64,000 bases of DNA from Myroides sp. WP-1 (GCF_014145635.1 NZ_JACHTC010000008.1:1-64000), one strand, 5' to 3'; counted from the first letter of the stretch, positions 54,339 to 63,124 are shown. Program-made: numbers and translations. Notes: generated by a model from the letters alone, not told the origin.

Positions 54339-55652
54339 CTATTCGTCAACGCGTTCTATCTTTACACCTAAAGCACGTAAACGCTCGTCTATTCTTTCAT
54401 ATCCACGATCGATTTGATCGATGTTTTGAATAACACTTGTTCCTTGCGCTGATAGGGCAGCAATTAACAGAGAAATCCCTGCGCGAATATCGGGTGATGA
54501 CATACGAGTTGCTTTTAGTTGTGATTTAAAATCATGACCGATAACAACTGCTCTATGCGGGTCACACAAGATAATCTTCGCTCCCATATCAATTAATTTA
54601 TCTACAAAGAACAAACGGCTTTCAAACATTTTTTGATGAATCAATACTTCTCCTCTTGCTTGAGTTGCCACTACCAAAATAACACTCAATAAGTCTGGTG
54701 TTAATCCTGGCCATGGTGCATCGGCAATGGTCAAGATAGAGCCATCGATAAAACTTTGTATTTCGTATCCTTGTGTGTGAGCTGGAATGTAGATATCATC
54801 TCCTCTTTTTTCCAACTGAATACCCAAACGTCTAAAAGTATTTGGAATTACTCCTAAATGTTCCCAGCCGACATTTTTAATGGTTAATTCACTTTTGGTC
54901 ATAGCAGCTAATCCAATCCACGACCCAATTTCAATCATATCAGGTAGGATTCCGTGTTCACAACCATGTAATTCGTCTACTCCCTCAATAGTTAAGAAGT
55001 TAGACCCTACGCCTGTGATCTTTGCTCCCATGCTATTTAGCATTTTACAAAGTTGTTGCAGGTAAGGTTCACAGGCAGCATTGTAAATTGTTGTTATTCC
55101 TTTTGCCAATACGGCAGCCATCACAATATTAGCTGTTCCTGTAACAGACGCTTCTTCCAACAACATATCTGCACCCACTAATTGTTCTGCTTCAACGCCG
55201 TAAAAATATTCTTCTCTATTGTATCGAAATGTCGCGCCTAATTTAATAAACCCTTCAAAGTGAGTATCTAAACGACGTCTTCCAATCTTATCACCGCCTG
55301 GTTTAGGAATATAACCTTTACCAAAACGCCCTAATAGTGGACCAACCATCATAATAGATCCTCTCAATGCTTTTCCTCCTGCTTTAAAATCGTCAGAAGT
55401 CAAATAATCCATATTGAGTTCATCTGCCTGAAAAGACATTTTATTTGGGGCTAAACGCTCAATTTTCACCCCTAAAGATTCCAATAGTTCAATTAATTTA
55501 TTGACATCAATAATATCGGGAATATTGGAAATTACAACTTTTTCTTTAGTTAATAATACTGCGCAAAGTACTTGTAAAGCTTCATTTTTAGCACCTTGTG
55601 CATGCACTTCACCTTTTAATTGATGACCTCCTTCAATTCTAAATGTACTCAT
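54339..55652 (-). CDS. murA: UDP-N-acetylglucosamine 1-carboxyvinyltransferase, Cys-to-Asp form
   Basis: A 437-aa enzyme of the EPSP-synthase fold that adds enolpyruvate to UDP-GlcNAc, the first committed step of peptidoglycan synthesis. Clear blocks: GGHQLKGEVHAQGAKNEALQ (about 8-27), GRFGKGYIPKPGGDKIGRRR, LDTHFEGF, ADAPWPGLTPDLLS and L-R-A-L-G-V-K-I. The loop residue that is Cys115 in E. coli (P-G-G-C) is Asp121 here (PKPGGDKIG). The Cys-to-Asp change keeps activity but blocks fosfomycin adduct formation. The gene overlaps the DUF4290 gene by 4 bp. Confidence 0.96.
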   Translation of the reverse strand: MSTFRIEGGHQLKGEVHAQGAKNEALQVLCAVLLTKEKVVISNIPDIIDVNKLIELLESLGVKIERLAPNKMSFQADELNMDYLTSDDFKAGGKALRGSIMMVGPLLGRFGKGYIPKPGGDKIGRRRLDTHFEGFIKLGATFRYNREEYFYGVEAEQLVGADMLLEEASVTGTANIVMAAVLAKGITTIYNAACEPYLQQLCKMLNSMGAKITGVGSNFLTIEGVDELHGCEHGILPDMIEIGSWIGLAAMTKSELTIKNVGWEHLGVIPNTFRRLGIQLEKRGDDIYIPAHTQGYEIQSFIDGSILTIADAPWPGLTPDLLSVILVVATQARGEVLIHQKMFESRLFFVDKLIDMGAKIILCDPHRAVVIGHDFKSQLKATRMSSPDIRAGISLLIAALSAQGTSVIQNIDQIDRGYERIDERLRALGVKIERVDE

Positions 55653-56371
55653 TGCTTTTTACCTTTTGCTTGAAAATTATGCTTATTATACTTCTTGTTG
55701 TTATTGTTGTTGTTTTTCTGGTTGTTATTATTCGCATTTGTATTATTGGAATAATTACTTTTATTCGACTGTTTTCGATTTACTTGAATCAAATTCGCCG
55801 TAGTAGACAACTCCTCTTCTTGTTTAGATAAATTTATTTTCCCTCCTGAAAGTTCACTTAAATGCTCAAAAATAACCTCATCTTTTACATTGTCTTTGTT
55901 CCAACTGAGGTAACTTTTTTTCATGTGATTTGCAATAACAATAATCAATGCATCTTTCATCTCCCCTTCTTCAAATTTCAACGCTTCTGCAATCATACTC
56001 TTGATATTGTTCCCATAATAACGATAATTTAGCTGTTTTTTGGGATAAGGCAATACCTCCGGTTTTGCGTACACCGTTTCTCTTGTTGCAATAGGAAATG
56101 GGCAATCAACATCTAATTTAAAATCTGATATCATAAAAAGCTGATCCCATAATTTATGCTGAAAATCAGGCACATCGCGTAAATGAGGATTCATATCTCC
56201 CATAATTCGGATAGCAAAATTTGCCGCTTTATTTCGTTCTTCTCTGTTTTCAATTGACATGATATGCTCAATCATTAACTGAAGATGACGACCGTAATCG
56301 GGAATTACTAATTTATTGGAGGCTGTATTATAGCCTAAGTGTGTTACTGCTTCTGCGGAGTTGAATTTCAT
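55649..56371 (-). CDS. DUF4290 domain protein
   Basis: A 240-aa protein whose first ~175 residues form a conserved helical domain (YNTASNKLVIPDYGRHLQLM, N-F-A-I-R-I-M-G-D-M-N-P-H-L, KLWDQLFMISDFKLDVDCPF). I recognise it as DUF4290, a family found next to murA in many flavobacteria. The tail (about 195-240) is a low-complexity Asn/Lys-rich stretch (N-N-N-N-Q-K-N-N-N-N-N-N) ending in basic residues. Its function is unknown. The four-base overlap with murA suggests coupled translation and a role tied to cell-wall synthesis or envelope growth. Confidence 0.85.
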   Translation of the reverse strand: MKFNSAEAVTHLGYNTASNKLVIPDYGRHLQLMIEHIMSIENREERNKAANFAIRIMGDMNPHLRDVPDFQHKLWDQLFMISDFKLDVDCPFPIATRETVYAKPEVLPYPKKQLNYRYYGNNIKSMIAEALKFEEGEMKDALIIVIANHMKKSYLSWNKDNVKDEVIFEHLSELSGGKINLSKQEEELSTTANLIQVNRKQSNKSNYSNNTNANNNNQKNNNNNNKKYNKHNFQAKGKKQ

Positions 56372-56445
56372 CTAATTGGTGTTTACTAAGTTTGGCTCAT
56401 TGTCCTAGCTATAAAAGTAAGAAAGTTTCTAGGATAAAGCAATTT

Positions 56446-56730
56446 TTACAAGGACAATAACCCTTCAATTGTCGATAGTTCAATATACTTATCTACAATC
56501 GCTTGTGCACTTGTCATATGAACTTTTATCGATACACTAGTAAACGTTCCTTTACTTGAATTTCTGAAGTTTATCACGGGATTCATTCCATCAAAAGCAC
56601 GCTCAATTTGAGCAATCTTACGCTCATCTGCTGGAACAATAAATTTAAACAAGTATTCGTTTGGCCAAGTTCTTTCAAACTCAAGCTTTTCTTTCAAGCT
56701 CTCGTAAAATTCTTTCGTCTTCGTATCCAT
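56446..56730 (-). CDS. DUF493 (YbeD-like) family protein
   Basis: A 94-aa protein matching the DUF493 fold in size and pattern: FYESLKEKLEFERTWPNEYL, FKFIVPADERKIAQIERAF, S-S-K-G-T-F-T-S-V-S-I-K and SAQAIVDKYIELSTIEGLLS. These ferredoxin-like ACT-type domains are thought to be small regulators, sometimes of lipoate metabolism, but no activity is established here. It lies 74 bp before the DUF4290 gene on the same strand and could share its transcript. A repeat block lies directly upstream. Confidence 0.85.
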   Translation of the reverse strand: MDTKTKEFYESLKEKLEFERTWPNEYLFKFIVPADERKIAQIERAFDGMNPVINFRNSSKGTFTSVSIKVHMTSAQAIVDKYIELSTIEGLLSL

Positions 56731-56877
56731 AAAATATTTTGATGCAAATATATGTATTTTGATTGGTAAATAGTGTATGGGAAAAGGGAAAAGGGAGAGA
56801 GGAATGAAAGAGGAAAGAGGAAAGAGGAAAGAGGAATGAAAGAAGAAAGAGGAAAGAAGAAAGAAAGAAATCGAAAC

Positions 56878-57230
56878 GCAGTGACCACTTACTCACCACC
56901 TCATCACCTATCTCACCTAGTTTATATTTGTTTTGGTGTTCGATGAATATATCTCACCTATTTTATATTGGTTTTAGTGTTCGATGAATCTTCACTGCGT
57001 TTCGATTTCACCCTCACCTCACCTCACCTCACCTCAACACCTCAACACCTCATCACCTCAACACCTCAACACCTCATCACCTCAACACCTCATCACCTAT
57101 CTCACCTAGTTTATATTTGTTTTGGTGTTCGATGAATCTACACTGCGTTTCGATTTCACCATCACCATCACCTCATCACCTCATCACCTCATCACCTCAT
57201 CACCTCATCACCTCAACACCTCATCACCCT
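56878..57230. repeat. Intergenic repeat block, inverted copy of the 49140 type
   Basis: C-rich on the plus strand: runs of CTCATCACCTCATCACC and CACCTCAACACCT, with three copies of the inverted 41-bp unit (GTTCGATGAATATATCTCACC) and CACTGCGTTTCGATTTCACC blocks. It occupies the divergent spacer between the DUF493 gene and the AAA ATPase gene. Open frames across it are artefacts. An A/G-rich run (GGAAAGAGGAAAGAGGAATG-like) precedes it at 56783-56868. Confidence 0.93.
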
Positions 57231-57324
57231 ATTTTAACCTTATCTTATAATAAAGAATCTCAGAAACGTCATGTTATCCCGACTTTTTGTACTACTTTTG
57301 CCCCTTTCTTATTTTTAAGTAGAA

Positions 57325-57858
57325 ATGAATACAAAACTCGTTTTAATAATCGGTGGCCCAGGATCTGGTAAAACAACCATAATCAATGAATTAATTGCGA
57401 AGGGTTATACTTGTTATCCTGAAATATCAAGAGAGGTTACAAAAAAAGCACAGGAGAAGGGAATTGATCAACTTTTCTTAACAGAACCGTTGTTATTTAG
57501 TCAACTATTACTAGAAGGTAGAATTGATCAGCATAAAAATGCCGTTGAAGAAGAAGCTTCAATTGTTTTCATTGATCGCGGAATTCCCGATGTACTCGCT
57601 TATATGCATTACAAGGGGGATGTTTATCCCGAAAGCTTTGATTTGGCTTGTAAAAACCACTTATATCATCAAATTTTCCTTTTACCGCCCTGGGAAAATA
57701 TCTACATTAGTGATGAGCAACGCTATGAATCTTTTGAACAGGCAAATCTCATTCACCGTTATTTAGTAGATACCTACAAAAATTATGGGTATGACTTAAT
57801 CGAAGTTCCCCGTGAAACGATTGCCAAGAGAGTAGAATTTATCTTAGAAAGAGTATAA
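57325..57858 (+). CDS. AAA family ATPase (AAA_28-type)
   Basis: A 177-aa P-loop protein. Walker A is IIGGPGSGKTTIINEL (about 8-23) and Walker B-like is ASIVFIDRGIPDVLAYM (about 87-103), followed by Q-I-F-L-L-P-P-W-E-N-I-Y and a final R-x-x-F-I-L-E. The arrangement is that of small AAA_28/NadR-like kinases and ATPases: nucleotide-binding, with an E-x-x-R pair (E-I-S-R-E-V-T) near the base site. The phosphoryl acceptor, if any, is unknown. Followed by a terminator just ahead of recQ. Confidence 0.85.
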   Translation: MNTKLVLIIGGPGSGKTTIINELIAKGYTCYPEISREVTKKAQEKGIDQLFLTEPLLFSQLLLEGRIDQHKNAVEEEASIVFIDRGIPDVLAYMHYKGDVYPESFDLACKNHLYHQIFLLPPWENIYISDEQRYESFEQANLIHRYLVDTYKNYGYDLIEVPRETIAKRVEFILERV

Positions 57859-57862
57859 TATA

Positions 57863-57890
57863 AAAAAGGATTGTTTCGACAATCCTTTTT
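57863..57890 (+). terminator. Terminator between the AAA ATPase gene and recQ
   Basis: AAAAAGGATTG/CAATCCTTTTT with a 6-base loop and a T-rich tail. It overlaps a possible TTG start (57897) of recQ, arguing for the ATG at 57933. Confidence 0.92.
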
Positions 57891-57932
57891 ACATTTTTGA
57901 CTACCTTAGTCGAAAGTAAAACCTACCTATCC

Positions 57933-59837
57933 ATGACTAAAAAACCCATCGATTTACTTCAACAATACTGGAAACACACTTCTTTTCGTGAGCCACAAGA
58001 AGCTATTATCGATGCCGTTTTACAAAGAAAGGATACGTTTGCTTTGCTACCAACAGGAGGAGGTAAAAGTATTTGTTTTCAAATTCCTGCTTTACTTCTT
58101 CCGGGTACTTGTTTAGTGATTTCACCTTTGGTTGCTTTAATGCAAGATCAGGTCAATAATTTAAATGCCTTAGGAATTAAAGCTGCTGCTATTGTTGGTG
58201 GAACTTCTTTAACTGATATTGATGCAATACTAGACAATTGTCTCTATGGCGAGTATAAATTGTTGTATTTATCTCCTGAACGACTGGAGCAAACCTGGTT
58301 ATTGGAACGCATTGAAAATCTCAAAATCAGCTTAATTGCCGTTGATGAAGCCCATTGTATATCACAATGGGGAAATGATTTCCGTCCGGCTTACCTCAAA
58401 ATAAATCAATTGCGTAAACTCTTTTCTTCTGTGGGAATTATTGCATTGACTGGTTCGGCCAATAAACGCGTAATTGCTGATATTTGCACCAATCTTGAAC
58501 TAAAAGACGTTGCTTTATTTACCAAGAGTTTCTATCGCGACAACCTCATCTATGGGGTATATCAAGTAGAAAATAAAGAAGCAATTGTTGAGCGAATTTT
58601 ACAAAAGAATCCTTTTCCCACTATTATTTATGTTCGCAGCAGAAAGGAAACACAACTCCTCGCACAACAACTCAATCAAAAGAATTACAAGGCTAATTTT
58701 TTTCACGGTGGATTAAACACTTTTGAGAAAAAAAAGCGCCTCGATGATTGGATGGCTGAAAAAACACCTATTATGGTAGCTACTAATGCTTTTGGTATGG
58801 GGATTGACAAAAAAAACGTACGAAATGTCATTCACTTGCAATTGCCTGAAAATTTGGAAAACTACTATCAAGAAGCTGGTCGTGCAGGACGCGATGAATC
58901 CAAAGCTTTTGCCTCTTTGCTCCTTTCTCCTAGTGAACCCAAAACAGTAGAAGATTGGTGTAAAGAAAACATATTCGACAAGGCGTTTTTAAAACTGGTT
59001 TACCGAAAGCTAAACAATTACCTCAGCATTGGTCTTGGTGAAGGATATAACACGTCATACTCCTTTAGTTTTAATCAGTTTTGTTTACACTACAAATTTC
59101 CATACACGTTAACATACAATGCCTTGCAATTTTTGGATCGACAAGCTATTTGCAGATTAACCCCCAATTCTAACAACAAAACACAAGTTCAATTTGTTGT
59201 TAGCAGTAGTGAATTGTTAGACTATGTTTATGATAATGAGCGTCAAGAAAATGTACTCCTTCAAATAATTCGACATTACCCTGGAATACATGAATACAAC
59301 ACACCGATTAACCTTGCCTTTATCAGTGAACAAGTACATGAACCAATTCTGTTTATCCAAGAGTGCCTACAAACCTGGCATCAAGAAAATCTATGCATCT
59401 TCACACCAGAAGAGCACGACTTAGAGCTTACTTTTTACGAAGCGTGGGAGGAGGATAAAACCATTTATCGAACATTTCCTTTCTTAGAGCAACAGAATAA
59501 ATTAAAACGAGAGCAATACGAAGCGATTTATTTTTACGCACAAAATGACGATATTTGTAAAAATAAAATCCTCCTGCAATACTTTGATGAAAAGCTAGAG
59601 CAAAATTGTGGTACCTGCTCCACTTGTTTACAACGAAGCAAAAAGAAAACCACGGTTAGTTTGACTCAAATAAAAGAACTTGTTTTGCTGCATCTACAAC
59701 GCGAAGAGGTGGCCTCAGCAAGTGAATTGGAAATTGCACTCAATCTCAGTATACAGGATATTCTTGTTGTTCTGCAAATTTTAGTCGAACAACAACAAAT
59801 TAAACTGAATAATAAAAATCAATATAGCTTAATATAA
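57933..59837 (+). CDS. recQ: ATP-dependent DNA helicase, RecQ family
   Basis: A 634-aa protein from ATG 57933, the first ATG after a terminator. Helicase motif 0 is FREPQEAIID, Walker A is LPTGGGKSICFQIPALL, motif II is VDEAHCISQWGNDFRPAYLK, motif III is A-L-T-G-S-A-N and motif VI is QEAGRAGRDESKA. A RecQ zinc-binding/RQC region contains Cys pairs in QNCGTCSTCLQR. No HRDC domain is apparent, as in many short RecQ paralogues. It unwinds 3'-tailed DNA in recombination and repair. It ends one base before the fmt start (shared TAATG). Confidence 0.93.
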   Translation: MTKKPIDLLQQYWKHTSFREPQEAIIDAVLQRKDTFALLPTGGGKSICFQIPALLLPGTCLVISPLVALMQDQVNNLNALGIKAAAIVGGTSLTDIDAILDNCLYGEYKLLYLSPERLEQTWLLERIENLKISLIAVDEAHCISQWGNDFRPAYLKINQLRKLFSSVGIIALTGSANKRVIADICTNLELKDVALFTKSFYRDNLIYGVYQVENKEAIVERILQKNPFPTIIYVRSRKETQLLAQQLNQKNYKANFFHGGLNTFEKKKRLDDWMAEKTPIMVATNAFGMGIDKKNVRNVIHLQLPENLENYYQEAGRAGRDESKAFASLLLSPSEPKTVEDWCKENIFDKAFLKLVYRKLNNYLSIGLGEGYNTSYSFSFNQFCLHYKFPYTLTYNALQFLDRQAICRLTPNSNNKTQVQFVVSSSELLDYVYDNERQENVLLQIIRHYPGIHEYNTPINLAFISEQVHEPILFIQECLQTWHQENLCIFTPEEHDLELTFYEAWEEDKTIYRTFPFLEQQNKLKREQYEAIYFYAQNDDICKNKILLQYFDEKLEQNCGTCSTCLQRSKKKTTVSLTQIKELVLLHLQREEVASASELEIALNLSIQDILVVLQILVEQQQIKLNNKNQYSLI

Positions 59838-60787
59838 TGAAAGACTTACGTATCATTTTTATGGGAACTCCTGATTTTGCAGTTGGGATTCTCGATGCGA
59901 TGTACCAACATAATTTCAACATTGTCGCTGTAATTACAGCACCGGATCGCCCTGCAGGTAGAGGTCAAAAACTAAAGTATTCAGCGGTAAAGGAGTATGC
60001 TTTAGAAAAGCAATTACCTGTTCTACAGCCAACAAACCTTAAAGAAGAAGCTTTTTTAGAAGAATTAGCTTCATATCAAGCCAATTTACAGGTTGTTGTG
60101 GCCTTTAGAATGCTTCCAGCGGTGGTATGGCAAATGCCTTCTTTGGGGACATTTAACCTCCATGCTTCTCTATTACCTGATTACAGAGGAGCCGCCCCTA
60201 TTAATTGGGCCATCATCAATGGAGAGACAAAAACAGGGGTTACCACCTTCTTTATCGATGAAAAAATTGATACTGGAGCAATCATTTTAAAGAAAGAAAC
60301 AGCTATTGGACCAAAGGAAACTGCGGGTGAATTACACGATCGCTTAATGACATTAGGAGCTGAAACTGTGGTAGAAACACTCGAGTTAATACAAGAAGGT
60401 GACGTAAAAGTAGTGCATCAACCAGCAGAAGACACCAAAACAGCATACAAACTCAATCGAGAGAATTGCAAAATCGACTTTAGTAAATCGGGTAAGGAAA
60501 TAGAACAGTTAATTCGTGGCTTGAGTCCCTATCCAGCGGCATGGTGCATGTTAGAAGACCGCGAAACACAACAAGAGTGGAACATCAAAATATACGAAGC
60601 ACACTTTGAAGAAGAAGCACACCAACTACCTATAGGACAAGTAATTACAACCAAAAAAACCATTAAAGCAGCGGTGCAAAATGGCTTTATAAATCTTGTT
60701 AAAATACAGTTACCAGGTAAGAAAATGATGGCGGCAAACGAAGTATTAAATGGACAAAATTTTAGCGAAAACACTATCGTTTTATAA
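59837..60787 (+). CDS. fmt: Methionyl-tRNA formyltransferase
   Basis: A 316-aa enzyme that formylates initiator Met-tRNA. The formyl-tetrahydrofolate-binding catalytic domain contains IIFMGTPDFAVGILDAMYQH, A-P-D-R-P-A-G-R-G-Q-K, HASLLPDYRGAAPINWAIIN (catalytic Asn, His and Asp pattern) and F-F-I-D-E-K-I-D-T-G. A C-terminal OB-fold domain (about 210-316) includes RGLSPYPAAWCML. The length is normal. The start overlaps the recQ stop by 1 base, so coupled expression is likely. Confidence 0.97.
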   Translation: MKDLRIIFMGTPDFAVGILDAMYQHNFNIVAVITAPDRPAGRGQKLKYSAVKEYALEKQLPVLQPTNLKEEAFLEELASYQANLQVVVAFRMLPAVVWQMPSLGTFNLHASLLPDYRGAAPINWAIINGETKTGVTTFFIDEKIDTGAIILKKETAIGPKETAGELHDRLMTLGAETVVETLELIQEGDVKVVHQPAEDTKTAYKLNRENCKIDFSKSGKEIEQLIRGLSPYPAAWCMLEDRETQQEWNIKIYEAHFEEEAHQLPIGQVITTKKTIKAAVQNGFINLVKIQLPGKKMMAANEVLNGQNFSENTIVL

Positions 60788-60870
60788 CTCATTATCATTT
60801 TATCAAAAACTTCACATAGAACCTTAACACAAAAAAAGATATTCTATTTCGTTTTTTTTTCGCAAAAAGC

Positions 60871-60900
60871 TTGTTTTATAACTTTATAACCCTAAATTTG
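60871..60900 (+). promoter_or_regulatory. Promoter of the HU gene (TTG-N19-TAAATTTG)
   Basis: TTG at 60871-60873, exactly 19 bases, then TAAATTTG at 60893-60900. It is a full match to the Bacteroidota sigma-A consensus. Transcription should start about 7 bases later, leaving a ~35-nt leader. Confidence 0.88.
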
Positions 60901-60942
60901 TAATAAGAACGTTAATAAAGTTAACCTTTAAAAAAAATTATT

Positions 60943-61218
60943 ATGAACAAAACAGAATTAATTGATGCTATCGCAAAGGATGCAGAAATCAGTAAAGTTG
61001 CAGCGAAAAAAGCTTTAGAATCTTTCTTATCTAACGTTGAGTCTACATTAGCTAAAGGAGACAAAATTTCATTGGTAGGTTTCGGTTCATGGTCAGTATC
61101 TGAAAGAGCTGCTAGAGAAGGAAGAAACCCTCAAACTGGAAAAACAATTAAAATTGCTGCTAAAAAAGTAGTTAAATTTAAAGCTGGATCTGAGTTAGAA
61201 GGATCTGTAAACAAGTAA
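60943..61218 (+). CDS. hup: HU-family DNA-binding protein
   Basis: A 91-aa histone-like protein. MNKTELIDAIAKDAEISKVA begins the helical dimer body. ISLVGFGSWSVSERAAREGR is the beta region and N-P-Q-T-G-K-T-I the DNA-minor-groove arm tip. The C-terminus (F-K-A-G-S-E-L-E) is canonical. It bends and compacts DNA as a homo- or heterodimer. It has a strong consensus promoter and its own terminator, consistent with high expression. Confidence 0.96.
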   Translation: MNKTELIDAIAKDAEISKVAAKKALESFLSNVESTLAKGDKISLVGFGSWSVSERAAREGRNPQTGKTIKIAAKKVVKFKAGSELEGSVNK

Positions 61219-61269
61219 TTACTGAATTTGTTTATGTAATATAAACATATCAAAATAGTAAAAATCAAA

Positions 61270-61306
61270 AAAGTCTTATTATATTGTATAATGAGACTTT
61301 TTTTTA
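61270..61306 (+). terminator. Terminator of the HU gene
   Basis: AAAAGTCTTATTA/TAATGAGACTTTT (one G-U pair) with a 7-base loop and a T tail. It overlaps an in-frame upstream start of the next gene, so that start is rejected. Confidence 0.9.
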
Positions 61307-61316
61307 TGCCTATACT

Positions 61317-61880
61317 ATGACAGAACACGAGATCAACAAAGGAGATTATCTAATTGCACTTCCCTCTGCCTACAATCCCAATGACGTAGAGTTCAATCAG
61401 TCTGTGATTCTCTTAACAGATCACAACATTGATGGTTGTATGGGCTTTATCCTAAATAAACCCACTCCCTACCTACTCAGTGAATTGGTACCTGAAAGTA
61501 GCGGTGCATTTACCGTGTATCACGGTGGTCCGGTTGAGCCTGATCGCTTGTTTTGTATTCACAAATGTCCAGATCTTATTCCGGATAGTATTGCCATCAC
61601 GGATCAATTGTATTGGGGAGGAGATTTTAATAGCATATTTAACCACATCGAAATGGGATTACTCACCCACTTAGATTTACGCTTTTTTATGGGATATTCT
61701 GGTTGGGACAATGGTCAACTCGAAATGGAATTATCCAACCATCATTGGATTAAAACACCTAATCTACGCTTTAACCCCTTAGAACAAGCAACAAAAACAT
61801 ATTGGAAAGAAGCCATGCAAACCATGGGGAAAGATTTTAGTATCTGGTTCAATGCTCCCGAGAATCCAAATCTAAATTAG
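61317..61880 (+). CDS. YqgE/AlgH family protein (DUF179)
   Basis: A 187-aa protein from ATG 61317; the in-frame ATG at 61284 lies inside the HU terminator. Family blocks: GDYLIALPSAYNPNDVEFNQ, VILLTDHNIDGCMGFILNKP, VYHGGPVEPDRLFCIHKCP, FMGYSGWDNGQLEMELSNHH. YqgE/AlgH proteins are cytoplasmic, of unresolved biochemical role (AlgH was linked to alginate regulation in Pseudomonas). The length is normal. Monocistronic in appearance, with a repeat block downstream. Confidence 0.92.
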   Translation: MTEHEINKGDYLIALPSAYNPNDVEFNQSVILLTDHNIDGCMGFILNKPTPYLLSELVPESSGAFTVYHGGPVEPDRLFCIHKCPDLIPDSIAITDQLYWGGDFNSIFNHIEMGLLTHLDLRFFMGYSGWDNGQLEMELSNHHWIKTPNLRFNPLEQATKTYWKEAMQTMGKDFSIWFNAPENPNLN

Positions 61881-61983
61881 TTAACAGCTAACGGTGGATT
61901 TTTCTGAAATGAAATAAGAAAGGAATTTCTTTAAACGATTGCGCGGATTGTGTGGTTCGTTGACACTGCTGCCTTATAACTAG

Positions 61984-62092
61984 AAGTTGAGGTGGTGAGA
62001 TGATGAGGTGAGATAGATGGTGAGATGGTGAGGTGATGAGGTGGTGAGGTGGTGAGGTGGTGAAGTGGTGAGGTGAGATAGATGGTGAGATG
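61984..62092. repeat. GGTGAG-type simple-repeat block
   Basis: About 110 bases of GGTGGTGAG, GATGATGAG and GAGATAGATGGTGAG variants, followed by AAAGAGCAAACCTCACAAAC-like DNA that resembles the 16-mer array at 44170. Between convergent genes. Open frames here are artefacts. Confidence 0.88.
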
Positions 62093-62143
62093 CTAAACAA
62101 AGAGCAAACCTCACAAACAACGAACAAAAAACAACGAACAAAA

Positions 62144-62169
62144 AAACCACCCCTACAAAGGAATGGTTT
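62144..62169 (-). terminator. Terminator of the class IV aminotransferase gene
   Basis: AAACCACCCCT/AGGAATGGTTT with a 4-base loop and a T run on the minus strand, 56 bp after the stop. It is the same hairpin as at 48893, inverted. Confidence 0.8.
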
Positions 62170-62224
62170 TTCTATATATTGATCATCTACTGTAAACAGT
62201 TAACAGTTAAGTGTCAACCCTCTA

Positions 62225-63070
62225 CTACATCAAGCGAATTTTAGCATTCAATCGATCCATCAAATCTTTAGCGATTTGAGTTGTAAACGTTTTTTTTCTG
62301 TATTTGGTTACGGGTTGAATTCCAGTAATAACATTGGTGATAAAAATCTCATCTGCTTTTTGTAATTCAAATGGAGATATCGCTCCCTCTTCTAAAGTCA
62401 AATCGGGGTGTTTTCCGATAAGTTCTATTATTTGCTTGCGCATTACACCTTTTACACAACCTTCGTCCAAAGGAGGCGTTTTAATTGCGTTTTGACTCAC
62501 CACGAATAAATTTCCATTTACGGCTTCTATGATATTCTTTTTATCATTAACCAATAAACAGTTTTGGTATTCATTTTCTGAAGCAAAAATACTTGCCAAC
62601 ACATTGACAGCTCTATTGGTTGTTTTTACGGTAGACAGTAAATTCGCTGCGACATAAAAATCTTTGTACAGTTCAACTTCGTATGCTTGATCTTGAAAAG
62701 TATAAACTGTTTGTTCTAAAGCTTCTGCAGTTGCTACAAATCCGATGCTTTTATTTTCTCGAGGAAGGTACTTCCCTGCTGCATCGCGATAAACAGTTAA
62801 ACGCACGCGAAAAGCTTTTGCTTCACTCAAACAAGCATCTGCTGTTTTTATAATTTCTTCTTGAAAATTTTCTAAGGTAAAATGCATGGGAATTTCCATT
62901 CTCATGATTCTCATGGATGACATCAATCTAAAGTAGTGATCTTCAGCGAATAAAACTTTTCGATCTAAGACTCTAACTGTTTCAAAAACAGCGTCTCCGT
63001 ATAAAAATCCACGGTTGTTTTCTATTGCAAGGTCAGTAGTAGAAACAAGTTTGCCGTTAACATTAATCAT
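62225..63070 (-). CDS. Class IV aminotransferase (PLP enzyme)
   Basis: A 281-aa fold-type IV enzyme: GFLYGDAVFETVRVLDRKVL near the N-terminus, S-T-V-K-T-T-N-R with the candidate PLP-binding Lys, AVNGNLFVVSQNAIKTPPLD, and G-C-V-K-G-V-M-R-K-Q-I-I-E-L. The group contains aminodeoxychorismate lyase, branched-chain aminotransferases and D-amino-acid transaminase. The sequence does not settle which; the short length and G-D-A-V-F-E-T favour a PabC/lyase-like or D-amino-acid enzyme. It lies 54 bp after the START-like gene. Confidence 0.88.
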   Translation of the reverse strand: MINVNGKLVSTTDLAIENNRGFLYGDAVFETVRVLDRKVLFAEDHYFRLMSSMRIMRMEIPMHFTLENFQEEIIKTADACLSEAKAFRVRLTVYRDAAGKYLPRENKSIGFVATAEALEQTVYTFQDQAYEVELYKDFYVAANLLSTVKTTNRAVNVLASIFASENEYQNCLLVNDKKNIIEAVNGNLFVVSQNAIKTPPLDEGCVKGVMRKQIIELIGKHPDLTLEEGAISPFELQKADEIFITNVITGIQPVTKYRKKTFTTQIAKDLMDRLNAKIRLM

Positions 63071-63124
63071 AGTTCTAATTTGTGATTACTATTAACGGCA
63101 AATATAAGTTATATTTTATGGAAT

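Noticed and set aside
57897..57932. Longer recQ N-terminus from TTG 57897
   Set aside because: The region overlaps a strong terminator tail; ATG 57933 fits the family start.
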